Shown here: piece after piece, positions 21,307-33,674 of the stretch
Layout of the letters: every line of letters begins with the position of its first letter
How positions within the stretch are numbered: the stretch's first letter is position 1
Source of the DNA: Saururus chinensis
Taxonomy: Eukaryota; Streptophyta; Magnoliopsida; Piperales; Saururaceae
Reading direction: 5' to 3'
Length of the DNA: 64,000 bases
Assembly (NCBI GenBank): GCA_035235625.1
Contig: CP141141.1
Span: 15,683,968-15,747,967, forward strand
Notes under the pieces: model-generated
Told to the model about the DNA's origin: nothing
Database searches by the model: none
Seen by the model: only the letters and a program-made list of their open reading frames with translations
Made by a program: the position numbers and the translations under genes

Positions 21307-24120
21307 ATGGCAGTGAGCCTCCTCTCCGTCGCCGTCTCCGACCTCTGCCTTGGCAAGCCGGCTCTCCCCTCTCTCCTGGCCTCCACCTCTCTCCGCGATG
21401 CCATTTCCGCCCTCAAGATCTCCCCTCATGCCGCCCTCGCCCTCTGCACCTGCCGCTGCTGCGACTCGGAAACACCTCCCGCCGACGACCATTCATCAGG
21501 CTGCCGCTGCTCCTGCGTGGGGAAGGTCGCCATGGTGGACATCCTCTGCTTCCTCTGCCGACCGGAGAACCTGGCTGATCCCGCATCCGCCTTGAAGTCC
21601 CCCGTCTCCGCCCTCCTCCCCCCGGCCGGCCCCTGCCTCGTCCGCCACGTCCAGCCTCACTGCAGGTCAGCCAAAATAATAACAATTCAGGACTCAGAAG
21701 TCCTTTTCTCTCTCATGAAAACACCCGCTGTTTTGGCAAAAAGACCCCTGCTACTTTTGTTTTTATAAATTTCTCCTCCACAGTAAAGACGAGCTTGCGC
21801 ATGCAGTCTGTATGAGCCACTCCGACTCTTCGTGAGTCTCGTGACGGATTTTCCATTTTGCTTTCCTAATGTGGCCATTCCACTTCAGTACATTTCTAAT
21901 TTTGGTAAGGGCCTGTTTGTCATTTGCCCTTTCCCTCGCATTTTGGCCGTGAAGGGCCCAATTTGCCCAAAAATTACAGATGAAAATGCCTTTTTTTGAA
22001 AATAAAAGTAAAAGGTTGTAGAAGAATGTAAATTATGAATTTGTGATCTGTTTTTTTCCATGCAAGATTTTTTATCCTAGGAGTTATTCTACTAGGTAAG
22101 AATCTGTTATATCTTCGTACCTTTGCCTTATAAGTGATGAGAAATGTTACTAGAAAGTCTACGATCGAATCAAGCAATCAGCTCTGTCCTTAAGACAGAA
22201 TTCGCCCTCCCTACTGGTGTTTAGGACTCGTGAACGTCTGCCTCCTAGGATAAGACGATCAACCATATACCGTAGGAACACCTCTAACACGGTATATGCA
22301 GCGAATCACAGTGAGTATGCTAACACAGAACACAGATGAACGGAACGGAAGTTTTTTATGGTTTTATAGAAAATCCCGTTGAAGACAATCAAACGGATGA
22401 AAACCGAACTAAATGAATTTGTCCCAAAATATTATCTTGTTGAACCAACCCGACCCGACCCGACCCGACGCGCGTGTGGGTTAGCCCACCTAGGTGCATT
22501 GGTCTAACATCTCTCTCCCCCACAAAAGTGGGTTAGCCCAAGGGCCTAACATGAAAGGCCAAACTAAAGCCTTATATACCAACACCATCACCTTCACGTA
22601 GGCGATGTGAGACTATTCACTCCTTCAACCAATTCCCATGTGATATTCTCATTCAATATGAAGTGGGCTTGGGCTTTCTCTACCAAGCTCATTTGAGTAA
22701 TATGGGCTTGACCCACTTGAGTAATATGGGCTTGACCCACTTATAATGCCCACTTCTAACAGATCCCGGCGCACATGCAAATGCATTTACGTTTTTGTAG
22801 ATTCTCTTATAATGGACTAAGAATATTATTTGTAAAGAAGTATTATTTATTTATATTTAAATAAGAATAATTAATATTTAAAATTGATGACACATACGCT
22901 ATGAGGTTAATTAAAATGGTTTTAAAGTTTAGTTAATTTTGAGTGCAAGTTTGTGTTGCAATTTAATATCGTTCATTAACTCAACTTAATATAAGTAGTT
23001 TTAAAATTGGTTACTTTTATTATAAAGATGGTAAATTTGGAGCTAATCATAGACTTCAAATTGTCATTAGATATCCCTAATTAAAAAATCGACTTAATAG
23101 ACGCTCTTTCCACTTACGGGATCTACATGGTAGTGATTGCGATCAGAGGGTTGTTATTGCAATTCCAAAGAAATGCGGGATTTGCGTGTAATATTTTTTT
23201 TGTTGGTGTGTCTGAATAACTTGGTGCTGTGCAGCTTGCTGGAGGCGCTGGATCTGATGCTGGAGAGCGGGGCACATAACTTGGTGGTCCCCACCCGGTC
23301 CCACCAACACAAGCAGGCCGGGGGGGCCCACGGAGAGTATTGCTGGCTGTCCCAGGAGGACGTGGCCCGCTTCCTCCTCAACTCCATCGCCCTCTTCTCG
23401 CCGCTCCCCGCCCTCTCCGCCGCCTCCCTCGACATCGTCCGCTCCGCCCCCGCCGACGTCCTCTCGGTGGAATACCACGCCTCGGCCCTCTCCGCCCTCG
23501 AAACCATCGCCCTCGCCCAAGCCCACCAGACCTCTGTCGCAGTCCTCGCCGCCCCGGACGGCGCCCTCGTCGGCGAGATCTCCCCCGCCACCCTCGCAGC
23601 CTGCCGTGACGAGGGCGTCGCCGCGGCCATCGTCGCTCTCTCCGCCGGGGAGCTCGTCGCCTACATCGACGGCGGAGGCCCGCCGCCCGAGGATCTCGTC
23701 CGGGTCGTCAGGGCCAGACTGGTGGAGCGGGGGCTGGAGGGGATGCTTCAGCTGCTCGACGAGTCTTCTTATTCGCCTCCTTCCTCTTCGTCCTCTTCGA
23801 GCCAATCGTCTACGTCGTCGTCGTCTTCGTCATCGGAGGAGGAAGAAGAAGAAGAGTGGCCGGAGAAGTCGCCGAAGGGACCTTTGAGGCGGCGACGGTG
23901 GGGGAGCTACTCGGCGAGAATGGGTAGGAGGGCGGAGGCCATCGTGTGCCGGAGGAGGAGCTCGCTGGTGGCCGTGATGGCACAGGCGCTGGCACACCGG
24001 GTGGGCTACGTGTGGGTGGTCGACGACGTGGACGGGTACGGCCTGGCCGGGATGGTCACCCTCTCCGACATCCTGGGCGTCTTCCGCGACCACCTTCAGA
24101 TGCTGGCCGACGAGTTGTGA
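21307..24120 (+). CDS. CBSX5: CBS-domain protein, CBSX5-like
   Basis: Two exons, 21307-21665 and 23235-24120, join in phase through CAG|GT and GCAG|C signals and encode 414 residues. The N-terminus MAVSLLSVAVSDLCLGKPAL and the C-terminal CBS motif near residues 355-405 (SSLVAVMAQALAHRVGYVWV, then GMVTLSDIL) match the plant CBSX5 family. CBS pairs usually bind adenosine nucleotides; the cellular role of CBSX5 is not well established. Residues 297-320 are nearly all Ser, and 321-327 are seven Glu, forming a low-complexity linker before the last CBS motif. The exons are very GC-rich. The 1569-bp intron is AT-rich and carries a possible solo LTR. An upstream in-frame open stretch exists, but the family N-terminus fixes the start at 21307. 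Confidence 0.93.
22105..22761 (-). mobile_element. Possible solo LTR in the CBSX5 intron
   Basis: On the minus strand the segment starts TGTTAGAAGTGGGC at 22761 and ends AGATATAACA at 22105, so it has TG and CA ends and a size of 657 bp. Flanking pentamers GAATC and GATCC match only partly. It contains a 24-bp tandem duplication (TTGAGTAATATGGGCTTGAC and the next bases, about 22692-22740) and a (CCGAC)n run near 22448. No second LTR or internal coding region is present. Confidence 0.5.
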
Positions 24121-24172
24121 CTCGACACTCAGGTTTGTGGCTGCCATTCGTTCGTGTGGTAAACTCGTGCGA

Positions 24173-24178
24173 AATAAA
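24173..24178 (+). terminator. Polyadenylation signal of CBSX5-like gene
   Basis: AATAAA lies 53 bp after the stop codon in the expected orientation. Confidence 0.5.
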
Positions 24179-24199
24179 AATTACTTAATGGCAAATGGC

Positions 24200-26600
24200 A
24201 ACTTTCCTAGCAGCTTAATTGAGGCTTGCAAGGCTATGAGCTCCCGGTTGGATTAGGCTTCTAAGTTTAGAAGCTTAGTGGGGAAGGGAATATGCTGACT
24301 AGCCAGTGAGTGTATGTAATAAAAGTGAAAAATGTCCATATGAAACAAATAAATGTCTTCTCTTGTGAATAATGTGAATTTAGATTTTAAAAAATGTTAC
24401 TATGAACTACCACGCATAATTGAAAGATGCTATGCTGTCATCCACTGATTAATAGGATCTACGTTTTTAGACCCCATTGATCAACGATTTCTTGATGATA
24501 AAAGTAGGTCCATCGCTTTTTGTTGATTCTATGTAGCTAGATTCAACAGAATGAAAATTTCTGCCTCAATGATAATTTAAGCTTAATTTTGCTTCAATTG
24601 TCAAATCTCTTTGTGAGAGACATGGCTGATTCTGTTGGATTTCTCATAATGGGCATTATTGTGGAGTTTTTTAGCGCATTAAGGGGCTCTATGATATGAG
24701 ATTATTTAGATATAGAATTGAAATTTTTAGAATTAATTACGTTGATTCAGCATTGAATTAGAATTAAATGTGGTAATTAGAACTTTTTATTAGAATGAAT
24801 TTGGATGAAACTCATTTCTCTAACTTTTAACGATCCTAATTTTCTCTCCATAACTCAAATTCATGAGTGTTTTGGTATAGTTGTGCTTGTATTGACAAGC
24901 TTTATCAAACCAAACCCTATATGGTAGGGTATCTTCAATATGTTAAATAGGGTTACCCATATGACACATTTCTTAATGTTCAAATCAATATAAGAGGTAA
25001 AAGTTAAAAAATGATGAAATCTATAATTTTGAAACTTAGGGCTAGGAACCAAACTCAGCTAAATCATTTCTTATTGTGTCCAAGGATTCTGCCACAATTT
25101 CATCTTACTTCAATGAAATTGTGGTTAATAAAATAGAAGTTGCACAGAATTAACATTTATAGCACAAGAAAGATTTAGGCCCAATTTTGATGGAATCATC
25201 AAATCTCCTGTGATTTCGTTAATTTTGACTTTTATTTTCTTATTTTATAATCAAATATTTTACTATTGATACCCTTCATGCCAAATTAAGCCTCGAGAAG
25301 CAGGCCATATTGGTGGGCCCTATTTTAAAATATCAAAATAACCAACCATAGTCTTGTTTGATAGGTCTCGTGGATACAAATATAATAGTACTAAAAACAC
25401 AAATTGAAGTTTGAAAGAAAATGCTACAGTCATTTAACATTTGAGAAATGGGTTGGAAGTTTTATTAGAATTTATCTAATAAATTAAATTACCAAAATTT
25501 ATTTTGATTCAACATTTAATCAATGAAATTATAATGAAATTATTCAGAAGAATTTTAATTATATTTTTAAATAATTTTACACCCAAACAACCCTTTAAGA
25601 AGATTCGGGAATTTCATTGAAATTGGTCTTCAGTTTTACTTCCATTATAATTTTAACTTCGATATAAATTCTCTATTTAACCCTAATTTCATTTAATGAA
25701 GACAAAATTGTGGTAGAATCCCTAAAATCATAGGAGAATTATAGACCCAGGCAACCCATAATAATCTCCAATCTTTTGCGTACCTATTTATTTTCATTAT
25801 ATTCCACATAATTTAATAATTATATTACCAAAAATAATTTTGATTCTGTCCAATTTCATTGAAAATAATTTGACCAAAAACTAATTATAATCTTATTCTG
25901 TTATGTATCTAAACAGATCCTTAATTAAGAGGCGGGTCATGCGACTCCTTATTAAGCATGTGCATGCTCGTTAACACGCATGCGTGGGGAGGGGGCCATG
26001 TTAACGGGCCTCTTACAATTTTCTTGCATAGTTTTGGGTTACGAGTGACTTCTGATTAGAAAACAAGACTTTCTCATTCAGTGAATTGAATTGTGCGACA
26101 TGTGATCATTTGTTTGTATTTTGGGTACTGGTCATTCACGTTAGCCAGGTGTGCTACTTCCCCTTTTGGTCTTGTTAGCCAGTTGGAACCCTTAGGTGAG
26201 TGAGAGATGATGGCACTTGTTTATACCCCGCAAAAAAATAAGGCAACAGCACTTGTTAGCCATATGCACATAGAGCCGATAATAGACCAACAGCATGTCT
26301 GTCTTCTTGCTCCGACAGCGCTAAACTCAAGCAAAATTCACATACCAGTCAATCATTTTCGATAATTTGGATCTCATACAAGCCTGCCAACATCTTGACA
26401 TAAAGGTTGTTTTCTTTCTAATTTACATAGAAAGGAAAGGATGTTACAACACTTGACACCACGCACCTGGGTTATGTTTCTTTCCGGCACTTGCTGTGAA
26501 AATGATTACTTAGCTATCTTTATAGTCATACAGATAGGAAAATGAGGAACCACTTAAGTGTAACAAGCTCACATTCTACACGGATGAAAGTGAAGTCAGG
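24200..26600. other. AT-rich intergenic DNA
   Basis: No gene is recognisable. Sequences near 25180-25215 and 25700-25760 share an inverted core (CTCCTGTGATTT and its counterpart in CTAAAATCATAGGAGAA), so an old MITE of about 0.6 kb may be present. The right end is the 3' flank of the minus-strand TCF1-like gene. Confidence 0.4.
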
Positions 26601-26623
26601 CTACGCAGACATTTTCTCTTATT

Positions 26624-29600
26624 TCAGCTGTGTAGATCGCCTTTGTTTTGCAGCACTATCTCTGTTGGTTGGAGGCAACCCCTTAATGTGTCATGCCCAA
26701 GTTGGGCTCTCTCATTGTCTCCGAACCCAAAGATGAGGCCCTTTTTGGTTATTGCCAGAGTGTGGTAGAGACCTGTACTTACTTGAGCAATGTGGTGATG
26801 CCGTAGACCGTCCAGAATCCGGGGTCTTGTGATTTTGTCAGAGGTGCCCCTGTCAGCGAAACCCAAGCTTCCAAACCCCATCCATCCAAATGCATACACT
26901 GTGCCATCGTCCAGCAGAACAAATGTTTTCCTCTTCCTAGCGCATACCTGCAGGTGTAACCTCGTGAGATCTCACAGTCCAAACAGAGTAACTGAATAAA
27001 AGTATCTTTTACTAAAGAAGAGTACCACTCTAAACTTCTACAGATAAGGTCAAAGCAACTAAATGCTTGAACAATGTGAGCTTGCAGCTTGGCTGTATAA
27101 AATTGAATAAATGACATATTTTGTAAAAGTAGAGAAAGACAAAGAAATATCTCATGTTATGTGCATGATCTACCAGTTTTTTGTCGCTATCACAGAAAAC
27201 AAACAATGTACAAGGTTACATATGAAAGCACCTGAACTACTATCTTGTCCTGGAGGTTAGTTAATAAGGCTGGACTGGTCTTATCTATTTCATCTCCATG
27301 ACCAAGCGCACCACAGTAGCCTTTGCCCCATGTATAGACCTGCAAAACACAAACCATGCATCAAGAACCAATTATCTTAGAATAGGGAATTCTATGGAAC
27401 TTTGTCTGGTTTCAGGCCGTGAGAAATAACAGAGATACTTGTCCAAGGGTGCAAGTGATGTTTTTATAATTTCTAGTTTTATTAAGCAACTATTTTGTTC
27501 TTTATTGCATTTAAGAAGAAGAGCTCCAGCTATTTGCAGCAAATGGTGATGTTTCTGCGACTGCACAACAAGCTAGTACAAAGACTTACAAATCCGTTTG
27601 AATCAAGGGCCACTACATGTTCATCCCCAGCAGAGACACGAACTACATGGATACTCTTCCTCTTGAATGATTGGATAGCACGTGGTGATAGCTCATTATG
27701 TTGGTCACCATGGCCGAGACAAAAATTGGTGCCAGAACCAAAAGAATAAACAGAACCATCATTGGTAACAACCAATGAATAGCTTGAACCAGTAGCAATC
27801 TGAACCACAGAAGCAAGATTATCAAATGCTTTGACAATCCTGGGGGTAGGCCTGTCAGCCGAATCCCCATGACCTAGCTGCCCATGGGCATTGCTTCCAC
27901 AAGAATATACATCCCCTTTCCTTGAGAGGAAAATTGTAAAACTAAGACCTGTCGCTACCTGAAAAAAATATAAAAGAATAAAGAAAAGAAATAATTTTGG
28001 TTCAACTTTGATGAAACGGTGTCCAAATGCCGTAAGCAAATTAGAGGTTCTTCCCAATTTGATCAAGTGGGTGGGTCAGAATGCTGCCTCCACCACATAA
28101 AGCAAGAAAAGCAACGTACTCTTGTAAAGATCTAAAGTACCTGCTTACATGGAATTCCCTTCAACGCCTCAACACAAGTAGGTCTAAAAATGGCACGCCC
28201 AACTTCTCCATGTCCACAGCAAAATGATGAATTATCTCCACATGTAAACACCTGGATGAAAACACAACTAGTGAACACAAAGTCAAAACTGAAGAAAATT
28301 TTCATCAGATTACAATTAGCATATCAAAATGGAAGAACAAACCTCCCCTGATTCCATAACAAAAGCTGCATGGTTGTGAGCTGCTGACACATGGATCACA
28401 CGTGAAAATGATGGAAACCTAATCAAGGACAATGCATCACATCGAGTTTCCTCTGAACCATGGCCAAGAGCTCCACAAATACTGGAACCACAAGAGTAAA
28501 CTTCAGAATTATGAATCAAAAGGGTGTGATATCTTCCAGTAGTGATCTGCCTCTGCAGGAAACATTAAAGTTTCATTCAGCTTGAACCATGAAGATAAAA
28601 AATTTAGCTTCTTCAAGAAAAACCATGAAACTTCACTAACTTATCTTTTCTTTGCCAACCCCAATTTGTTGGGAAAAGGCACTACTTGATTATGATTATG
28701 ACTAATTTATTTTTTCTTCAAAAGAAAAGCCATGTCACCATTTAAACAGAACCATTGTATCATAAACCAATTCACTTGAAGATTATGCTCCCAGGCAAAA
28801 GACCCAACAATGAATGTTGACTAAACCAACTCTTTGCTTCACAATCAAGCATCATTAAGCATATATAGATGGTTGCACAAGAACATAAATGCCAAGTCAA
28901 ACATAAACATTGGGGCATAATGCTCCTATCATGAATCAACATGGGACCTCCAACTCTGATACTATGTTGGAAACTAAGTTCACTAATAGCTTAAGCTGCT
29001 GGGAAATGTCACAATAATGGAAATCAACAAAACCAACGCATTGGGATAACAAAAATATACAATAAGCTATCTGTCCACTTCAACAGTTTTCTTAAATTAG
29101 GGGTCTGGAAAAGGGGCTGACAGGTAAAAAGTTTCAAACCCCCTTGGTAAAAAGTGGGTGAAAAAACCTCCCTCCCTCTGTAGCCTCTTCTTTCTTTCCT
29201 TCCATTACCTACTGCCGTCCGCCTATGGTTTGCCAAGCCATACACCACCTCCTCGCTAGTATCTCTTTCCTTTATTCTCTCCGCTCATCTCTTGCTTGAA
29301 AAGTTCCCATTTTTCTTCCAGAAAGCCCCTAACCCGTGAAAAAATATCTTACTAATTTCATAGAAAATAAGTTTTACTTGCTACAATGTTTTCCTAGGAA
29401 AAACTAATTTTCCAAAACGCCTAAGCCACCCAAAATGTTTTCTCAAGTTCACACACCACGAGACCAAAAAGACATGGCTGGTACACACATTTGCCGTGAA
29501 ATGCTGCCCAATATGATAAACAGAATTTACCACATAAAGCCTATGCAAATTTAATGCATGTGATCCATAAAAAATGAACATTACACCACGAATTTATCAT

Positions 29601-30329
29601 AAAGAGATGGGTGGAGTTGAAAAACAAATATTTGCACCTCAAAATAAGAAAGTCAAAAGCAGAGAGTGACATAGCATAACCCCCATGGTCCCATCGTTTC
29701 TTTTATTACTTGAGTTTCAAAGATATTTGTTCTTTATATAATTTTTTGCTGCTAAAAAAACACACTCTAAATATTAGAAAAAAATGGAACAGATATAATA
29801 CACGGGTTAATCTGCAAGTAACTGGCATATACAAATCTAAGTTTGAGGATACTTTATTTTTAAAGAAAAACATGCGATAGGACTAACAAAAATTAGTTAA
29901 ATTTCGATGACTGCAACATATATAGACAATCTTCAGTATGAATAAGAAATTCAATTCTTATGTCAAACATGAACATCAAAGAACTAGTACATTGCCTGCT
30001 GATGTCTCGACAACCCCAGAAGAATGCTCCACTGACTGCAAAAACCTCAATGCACGCTTCCAGTTCTGGCCGCACCTATCGAGAAGCTCAGCTTGAGCAT
30101 TCATTAGGAGAGAGCAAAATATCGGATGTGCCCTGCAGAGCTGAAATGCAGCAAATTCGGCCATAGACCGAAACTTAAGCGGGTACACTGCATGGCTTCC
30201 ACCAAAAAATCTACAAGAGCATTCCAAAGCAGCGAGATCCGCAGCGCTTAGACGGCCGGATGCCAAAACCTCCAGAATCAAGTGGGAAGGCAATTCCTCG
30301 ATCGCAAAAGAGACAACCCGATTAGCCAT
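26624..30329 (-). CDS. TCF1: RCC1-repeat protein, TCF1-like
   Basis: Six exons, all joined in phase 0: 30329-29991, 28552-28343, 28251-28141, 27958-27590, 27339-27232 and 26947-26624 (TGA at 26626-26624). They encode 486 residues, about the length I recall for Arabidopsis TCF1 (At3g55580). Residues about 10-48 form an F-box-like segment (IEELPSHLILEVLASGRLSA). Residues about 114-470 carry RCC1 blades with repeated C/F-G-x-N/G-x2-G-Q-L-G-H-G motifs, for example VYSCGSNAHGQLGHGD and VYTWGKGYCGALGHGDE. Arabidopsis TCF1 is a cold-induced nuclear protein that affects lignin and freezing tolerance; equivalence here is inferred from similarity. Intron 1 is 1.4 kb. A Stowaway-like MITE lies 1.15 kb upstream. 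No breaks were seen, so it is probably functional. Confidence 0.94.
28640..28700 (+). repeat. Possible RTE or SINE 3' tail in TCF1 intron 1
   Basis: CCAACCCCAATTTGTTGGGA, followed by AAAGGC and a (GATTAT)-like tail, matches the conserved 3' end shared by plant Au SINEs and RTE LINEs. The rest of the element is not recognisable. Confidence 0.45.
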
Positions 30330-31477
30330 TTGGACGAAAAAGTGGATTTATTGCAAGTACGAATGGAAACCAGAACTCTAAACAAAGAGCCAAGTAGATT
30401 GGGGAAAGTGGGTCTTCCTCAGGAGACCCTTTTGAAACGAATTCGCGACGGGAAAGAGGGGAAAATGGAGAAGGGTTTCAGGTGGAAAGAAACCGAATTC
30501 TGAAGCAAAGCTTTTGGGCGTCGCGTCAACAAGACATCAATATCAGACAGACGACATATGGCAGAAACAGAGTAATGAATTCTATGCAGAGGAAAGAAAA
30601 GATGCATCTGATGGAGAACCATACGCACAGATAGAAATCAATATACTTAATCTATCAAACGCAGGCAATATATTTCAGAAGCCAAAATAGGCAGACAGAT
30701 TTCCCTCCACAAAGTTCACATTTAACACACGAGAATGAAACAAAATTCAAACTTGATCAGAAAATCTGACAAAGGAAGGCTGAAACCAAGAACCCAATTG
30801 AGGAAAGGTGAAAAGTTTTCGTATTCGGAAAGAAACGCCCGACCCCAACTCCTAGAAGTTGAAGCCCAGAACTGGAAGAAATGGACCGGACAGTTATGGA
30901 TCGGGAAGAAGACGAATTGGAAGAAGGCTGCCAGCCAATCTCCGGGAGCAAATTGATTGGAACAATACAGAGACAGAATTAGCTCACTGAAGACAAAAAA
31001 GACAGAGAGAAAGATGGAGGTTGTTGCTGTTGCTGAGAAATCTGGCACTGTGGGAGGGAAGAAGACAAGAGACAGGACGAGAGAAGGAATGGAATCTAAT
31101 GCGGGTGAATGGGATTCTTCTAGTCAAGAGCTCCAACTTCCCCTCTCTTCTTCCCCACTTTCCCCTTCCCCTTTCGGTCGCCTTCTCCAACTCACCTTCC
31201 CCTTTTCTCACAGCCCAAAATAGAGACGCAAGCCGCGCGGTGATATGGCGCGCCAGAGCCTCTGTTTGTGGGACCTGCAGCGTGGGTCCAAAAGATTTAC
31301 GGGGCCCATCCTCGTGGCTCAGAAACCTCCTCGTCGAGTTCTGCTCCTCCCCAATGGGAACCACTCAAGTTAGAGGGATTTTGCTTCACGAGTAATGATA
31401 TTTCTAGGCTACAGCATGAGCCATCATACTATAGTCTTAGAGAGACGAGCTGCTGACGTTCTCTTTAAAAAATAGTA
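30330..31477 (-). promoter_or_regulatory. 5' leader and promoter side of TCF1-like gene
   Basis: Open frames on both strands here overlap and lack family similarity, so they are treated as chance. The minus strand contains CT-rich tracts near 31120-31200, as in plant 5' leaders. No TATA element was placed. Confidence 0.35.
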
Positions 31478-31865
31478 CTCTCACCGTCTCAAATTAGAGA
31501 AATTTTTTAAGTGTGCGTTGCATACCCTATTTAGCTGTGTATTTTACCATTTAACGTATGACTTGTAAATATTTATAACCGCTTATTACCCCGATGTCTC
31601 ATAGATGAATTATGCGTTGAATAGTAAAATACACGGTCCTCAAATTAATATTTTATTTTAAAATAAAACTTCTTTGTTTTAAATTAATAATTTAATTAAA
31701 TAAAAAAAATTATTCAATATTAATAACTTTATTTTGTTCAAGTTAAATTATTAAATATTTAAAAAATATAAAAAGTTTATTTTCTTTTATCTTAAATATA
31801 AATTTTACTATTTAATAAAAATTATTATTTTTATAAATATAACTATTAATTTAAGACAGGGGAAG
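31478..31865. mobile_element. Stowaway-like MITE
   Basis: A 388-bp AT-rich segment with TA on both sides. The left end is CTCACCGTCTCAAATTA and the right end, reverse-complemented, is CTTCCCCTGTCTTAAATTA. This resembles the Stowaway (Tc1/mariner) terminal consensus CTCCCTCCGTCCCA. It has no coding capacity. Confidence 0.7.
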
Positions 31866-32340
31866 TAATACTTAACTGTAAGGAGTAATATATACATAAA
31901 TATAGATGTACTAAGAGACTGTTTTTTGGAAAAGGATTTCAATAGTTCCATGCCATTTGATGTATTACGGATTAGAATTTTGAAGAGGTTTTAGAAGCAT
32001 GAGCATGGTAATGTTGTTCAATATAGGTTATCAAAGTAGCTAGGAGCAATTCTTGGAGTTCAGCTTTGGGTAATTATTTGGGATGGGTACATTAGGAAAC
32101 TGTATCAGAATTTATCTGAATAAACAAAGCGTCATTCGACATAGAATCAGGTTAAGGCTATATAAAAAATAAATGTGGCCATTCAGACACTATTTTTTCC
32201 CCTATGTCTCTCATTTCTCTCGTACCTCATTATTTTTTATTAAAATCTTCCACATTCTTTATTTTTACCCCACTTCATTCTTTCCCACTTCTTTTTTTTC
32301 TCATTTTCCATCTTCTTCTCTATTGTCGGCATTAACACCG
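31866..32340. other. Intergenic DNA without recognised features
   Basis: AT-rich, with CT-rich patches after 32190. No gene or repeat pair was recognised. Confidence 0.45.
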
Positions 32341-32344
32341 GTGA

Positions 32345-32890
32345 CTTATTCTTGCTACAGCAATTGGGCCGCAGCTGGTCGCAGCCGCTAGACGTGGCTG
32401 CTAGCCCCACGGTTGCTAGATGTTGCTAGCAGTGGTCGCTAGTTGAGGCCATTGGACGTGGCCTTGGGTGTGGTCATTGGTCGCAGCTGTGACCATGCGG
32501 CCACTGAACGCGGCCCTAGGCGCGGTCGTTGGTTGTGACCAACAGTGGCCGTTGGGCATAGTTAGCAGCGGCCACGACCCTATAGCCGCTAGGCACAACC
32601 GGTAGTGGCCACCACTCAGCGGCCGATGGGCTCAGCCAATAATGCCCATGACCCTGCAGCTGCTGGGCACAGCCAGTAGCGGCAATGACCTCTGGGTAGT
32701 TGGGCGTGGCCAGTAGTGGGCCACGGCCAGCAGCAGCCACAACCCTTTTGTGGTAGTTAGGCGGCCAGTAGTGGCACCCAGTCGCGGTCAGTAATGGCAC
32801 CCAGTCACGGTCAGCAGTGGCCGCGACCTCATCGCGGTCCTTCTGGTCACTGGGTGCAGCCGCTGGGACCCCTGGTCATAGTTGCAGCCA
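32345..32890. repeat. GC-rich degenerate minisatellite
   Basis: Imperfect repeats of phrases such as GGCCACGACC, GCCGCTGGGCACAGCC and AGTAGTGGC recur about every 40-50 bp. Near 32775-32815 two adjacent units of GTAATGGCACCCAGTC type are almost identical. The open frames crossing it are low-complexity. Confidence 0.6.
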
Positions 32891-33149
32891 GATTTAGCCA
32901 CCTGTGACAACTTTAATAAAAATAAAAATAAAAATAATATACCATTTCACTGAATATAAATCATTAGATGTCTTTGATGCTTGTTACATAAATACCTAAA
33001 ACCTACTTAGATTCGTCATTTTTGTCGATTGACCTCCTAATCACTACCTTTTTTTTAGCATTCGAAATATTCCTTGAGATCCTTATCTTCTTTTTAGCTC
33101 TACTGTATAACTCCTCCAATGAGTAGGGAAGCTTGTTCAAACCTTTCCA

Positions 33150-33328
33150 TACCTTGAGGAGCTCATTGCCCCTCTTCTCCAACTCTCACATCCTTTATCT
33201 CCTTATTAGAAGCCACCACATCTTCCACTTTCTCCTCCCCCTACCCCGGCGGCTGGGGCTTCCCCATTGGCCAGTAGCTAAATCATCTTTCTGAATAGCT
33301 TAATCGCTGGGTCCCGGTTCTCTGACAT
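33150..33328 (-). pseudogene. CDF-type Dof factor fragment (N-terminus)
   Basis: From 33328 the minus strand reads MSENRDPAIKLFRKM, the conserved start of cycling Dof factors (normally with FGKT). An in-frame stop follows soon after. A frameshift then leads to EKVEDVVASNKEIKD, also CDF-like. The Dof zinc finger itself is absent. This is the last member of a string of gene fragments in one orientation. A further minus-strand phrase at about 33010-33150 (LPYSLEELYSRAKK) was not identified. Confidence 0.65.
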
Positions 33329-33424
33329 CCCTCACCGATGAACAACCACACCTCCAACAAAACACAGTGATCTAAAAATTCGGAAATAAATCTCTCGACC
33401 TTCACTCTCCTCCCAAGTATCAGA

Positions 33425-33674
33425 TATGCGAGAATTCTGGGCTAGGACGATGAGCAGCAGCCGCTCATGCCGTAGCTCCATCACCTTCTGGTTCGAGTTT
33501 GAGTGTTACGTCAGCACGAACGTGGGGCTCGCTGCTTGCCTGTACTCCTGCACTAGCCTCCCAGACTTGTACCAGACCCTGCAAGAGTTGCACAACAATT
33601 TGGGCCTCATCAGCCCCGTCCTCCACTGCAACATCCTCTTTGTTGTGCAATGCAGGCACTTCCTGGCCCCTACA
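33425..33674 (-). pseudogene. GATA zinc-finger factor fragment, C-terminal half
   Basis: Reading the minus strand from 33674 gives [18 protein letters not shown], then LCNSC, then [11 protein letters not shown] and ASPTFVLT. This is the plant GATA finger (C-x2-C-x18-C-x2-C) and its usual C-terminal flank ending HSNSNQKVMELR. Several conserved residues are altered and a stop interrupts the tail. The N-terminal half of the same fragment lies beyond Ty3 element 2, at 39454-39760. Confidence 0.85.

Noticed and set aside
23143..23805. Long minus-strand open frames across CBSX5 exon 2
   Set aside because: They are antisense shadows of a GC-rich coding exon, and their composition is low-complexity Arg/Gly.
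30984..31395. Overlapping open frames of about 120 codons on both strands upstream of TCF1
   Set aside because: No family similarity; both strands are open because stop codons are rare in this CT-rich patch.
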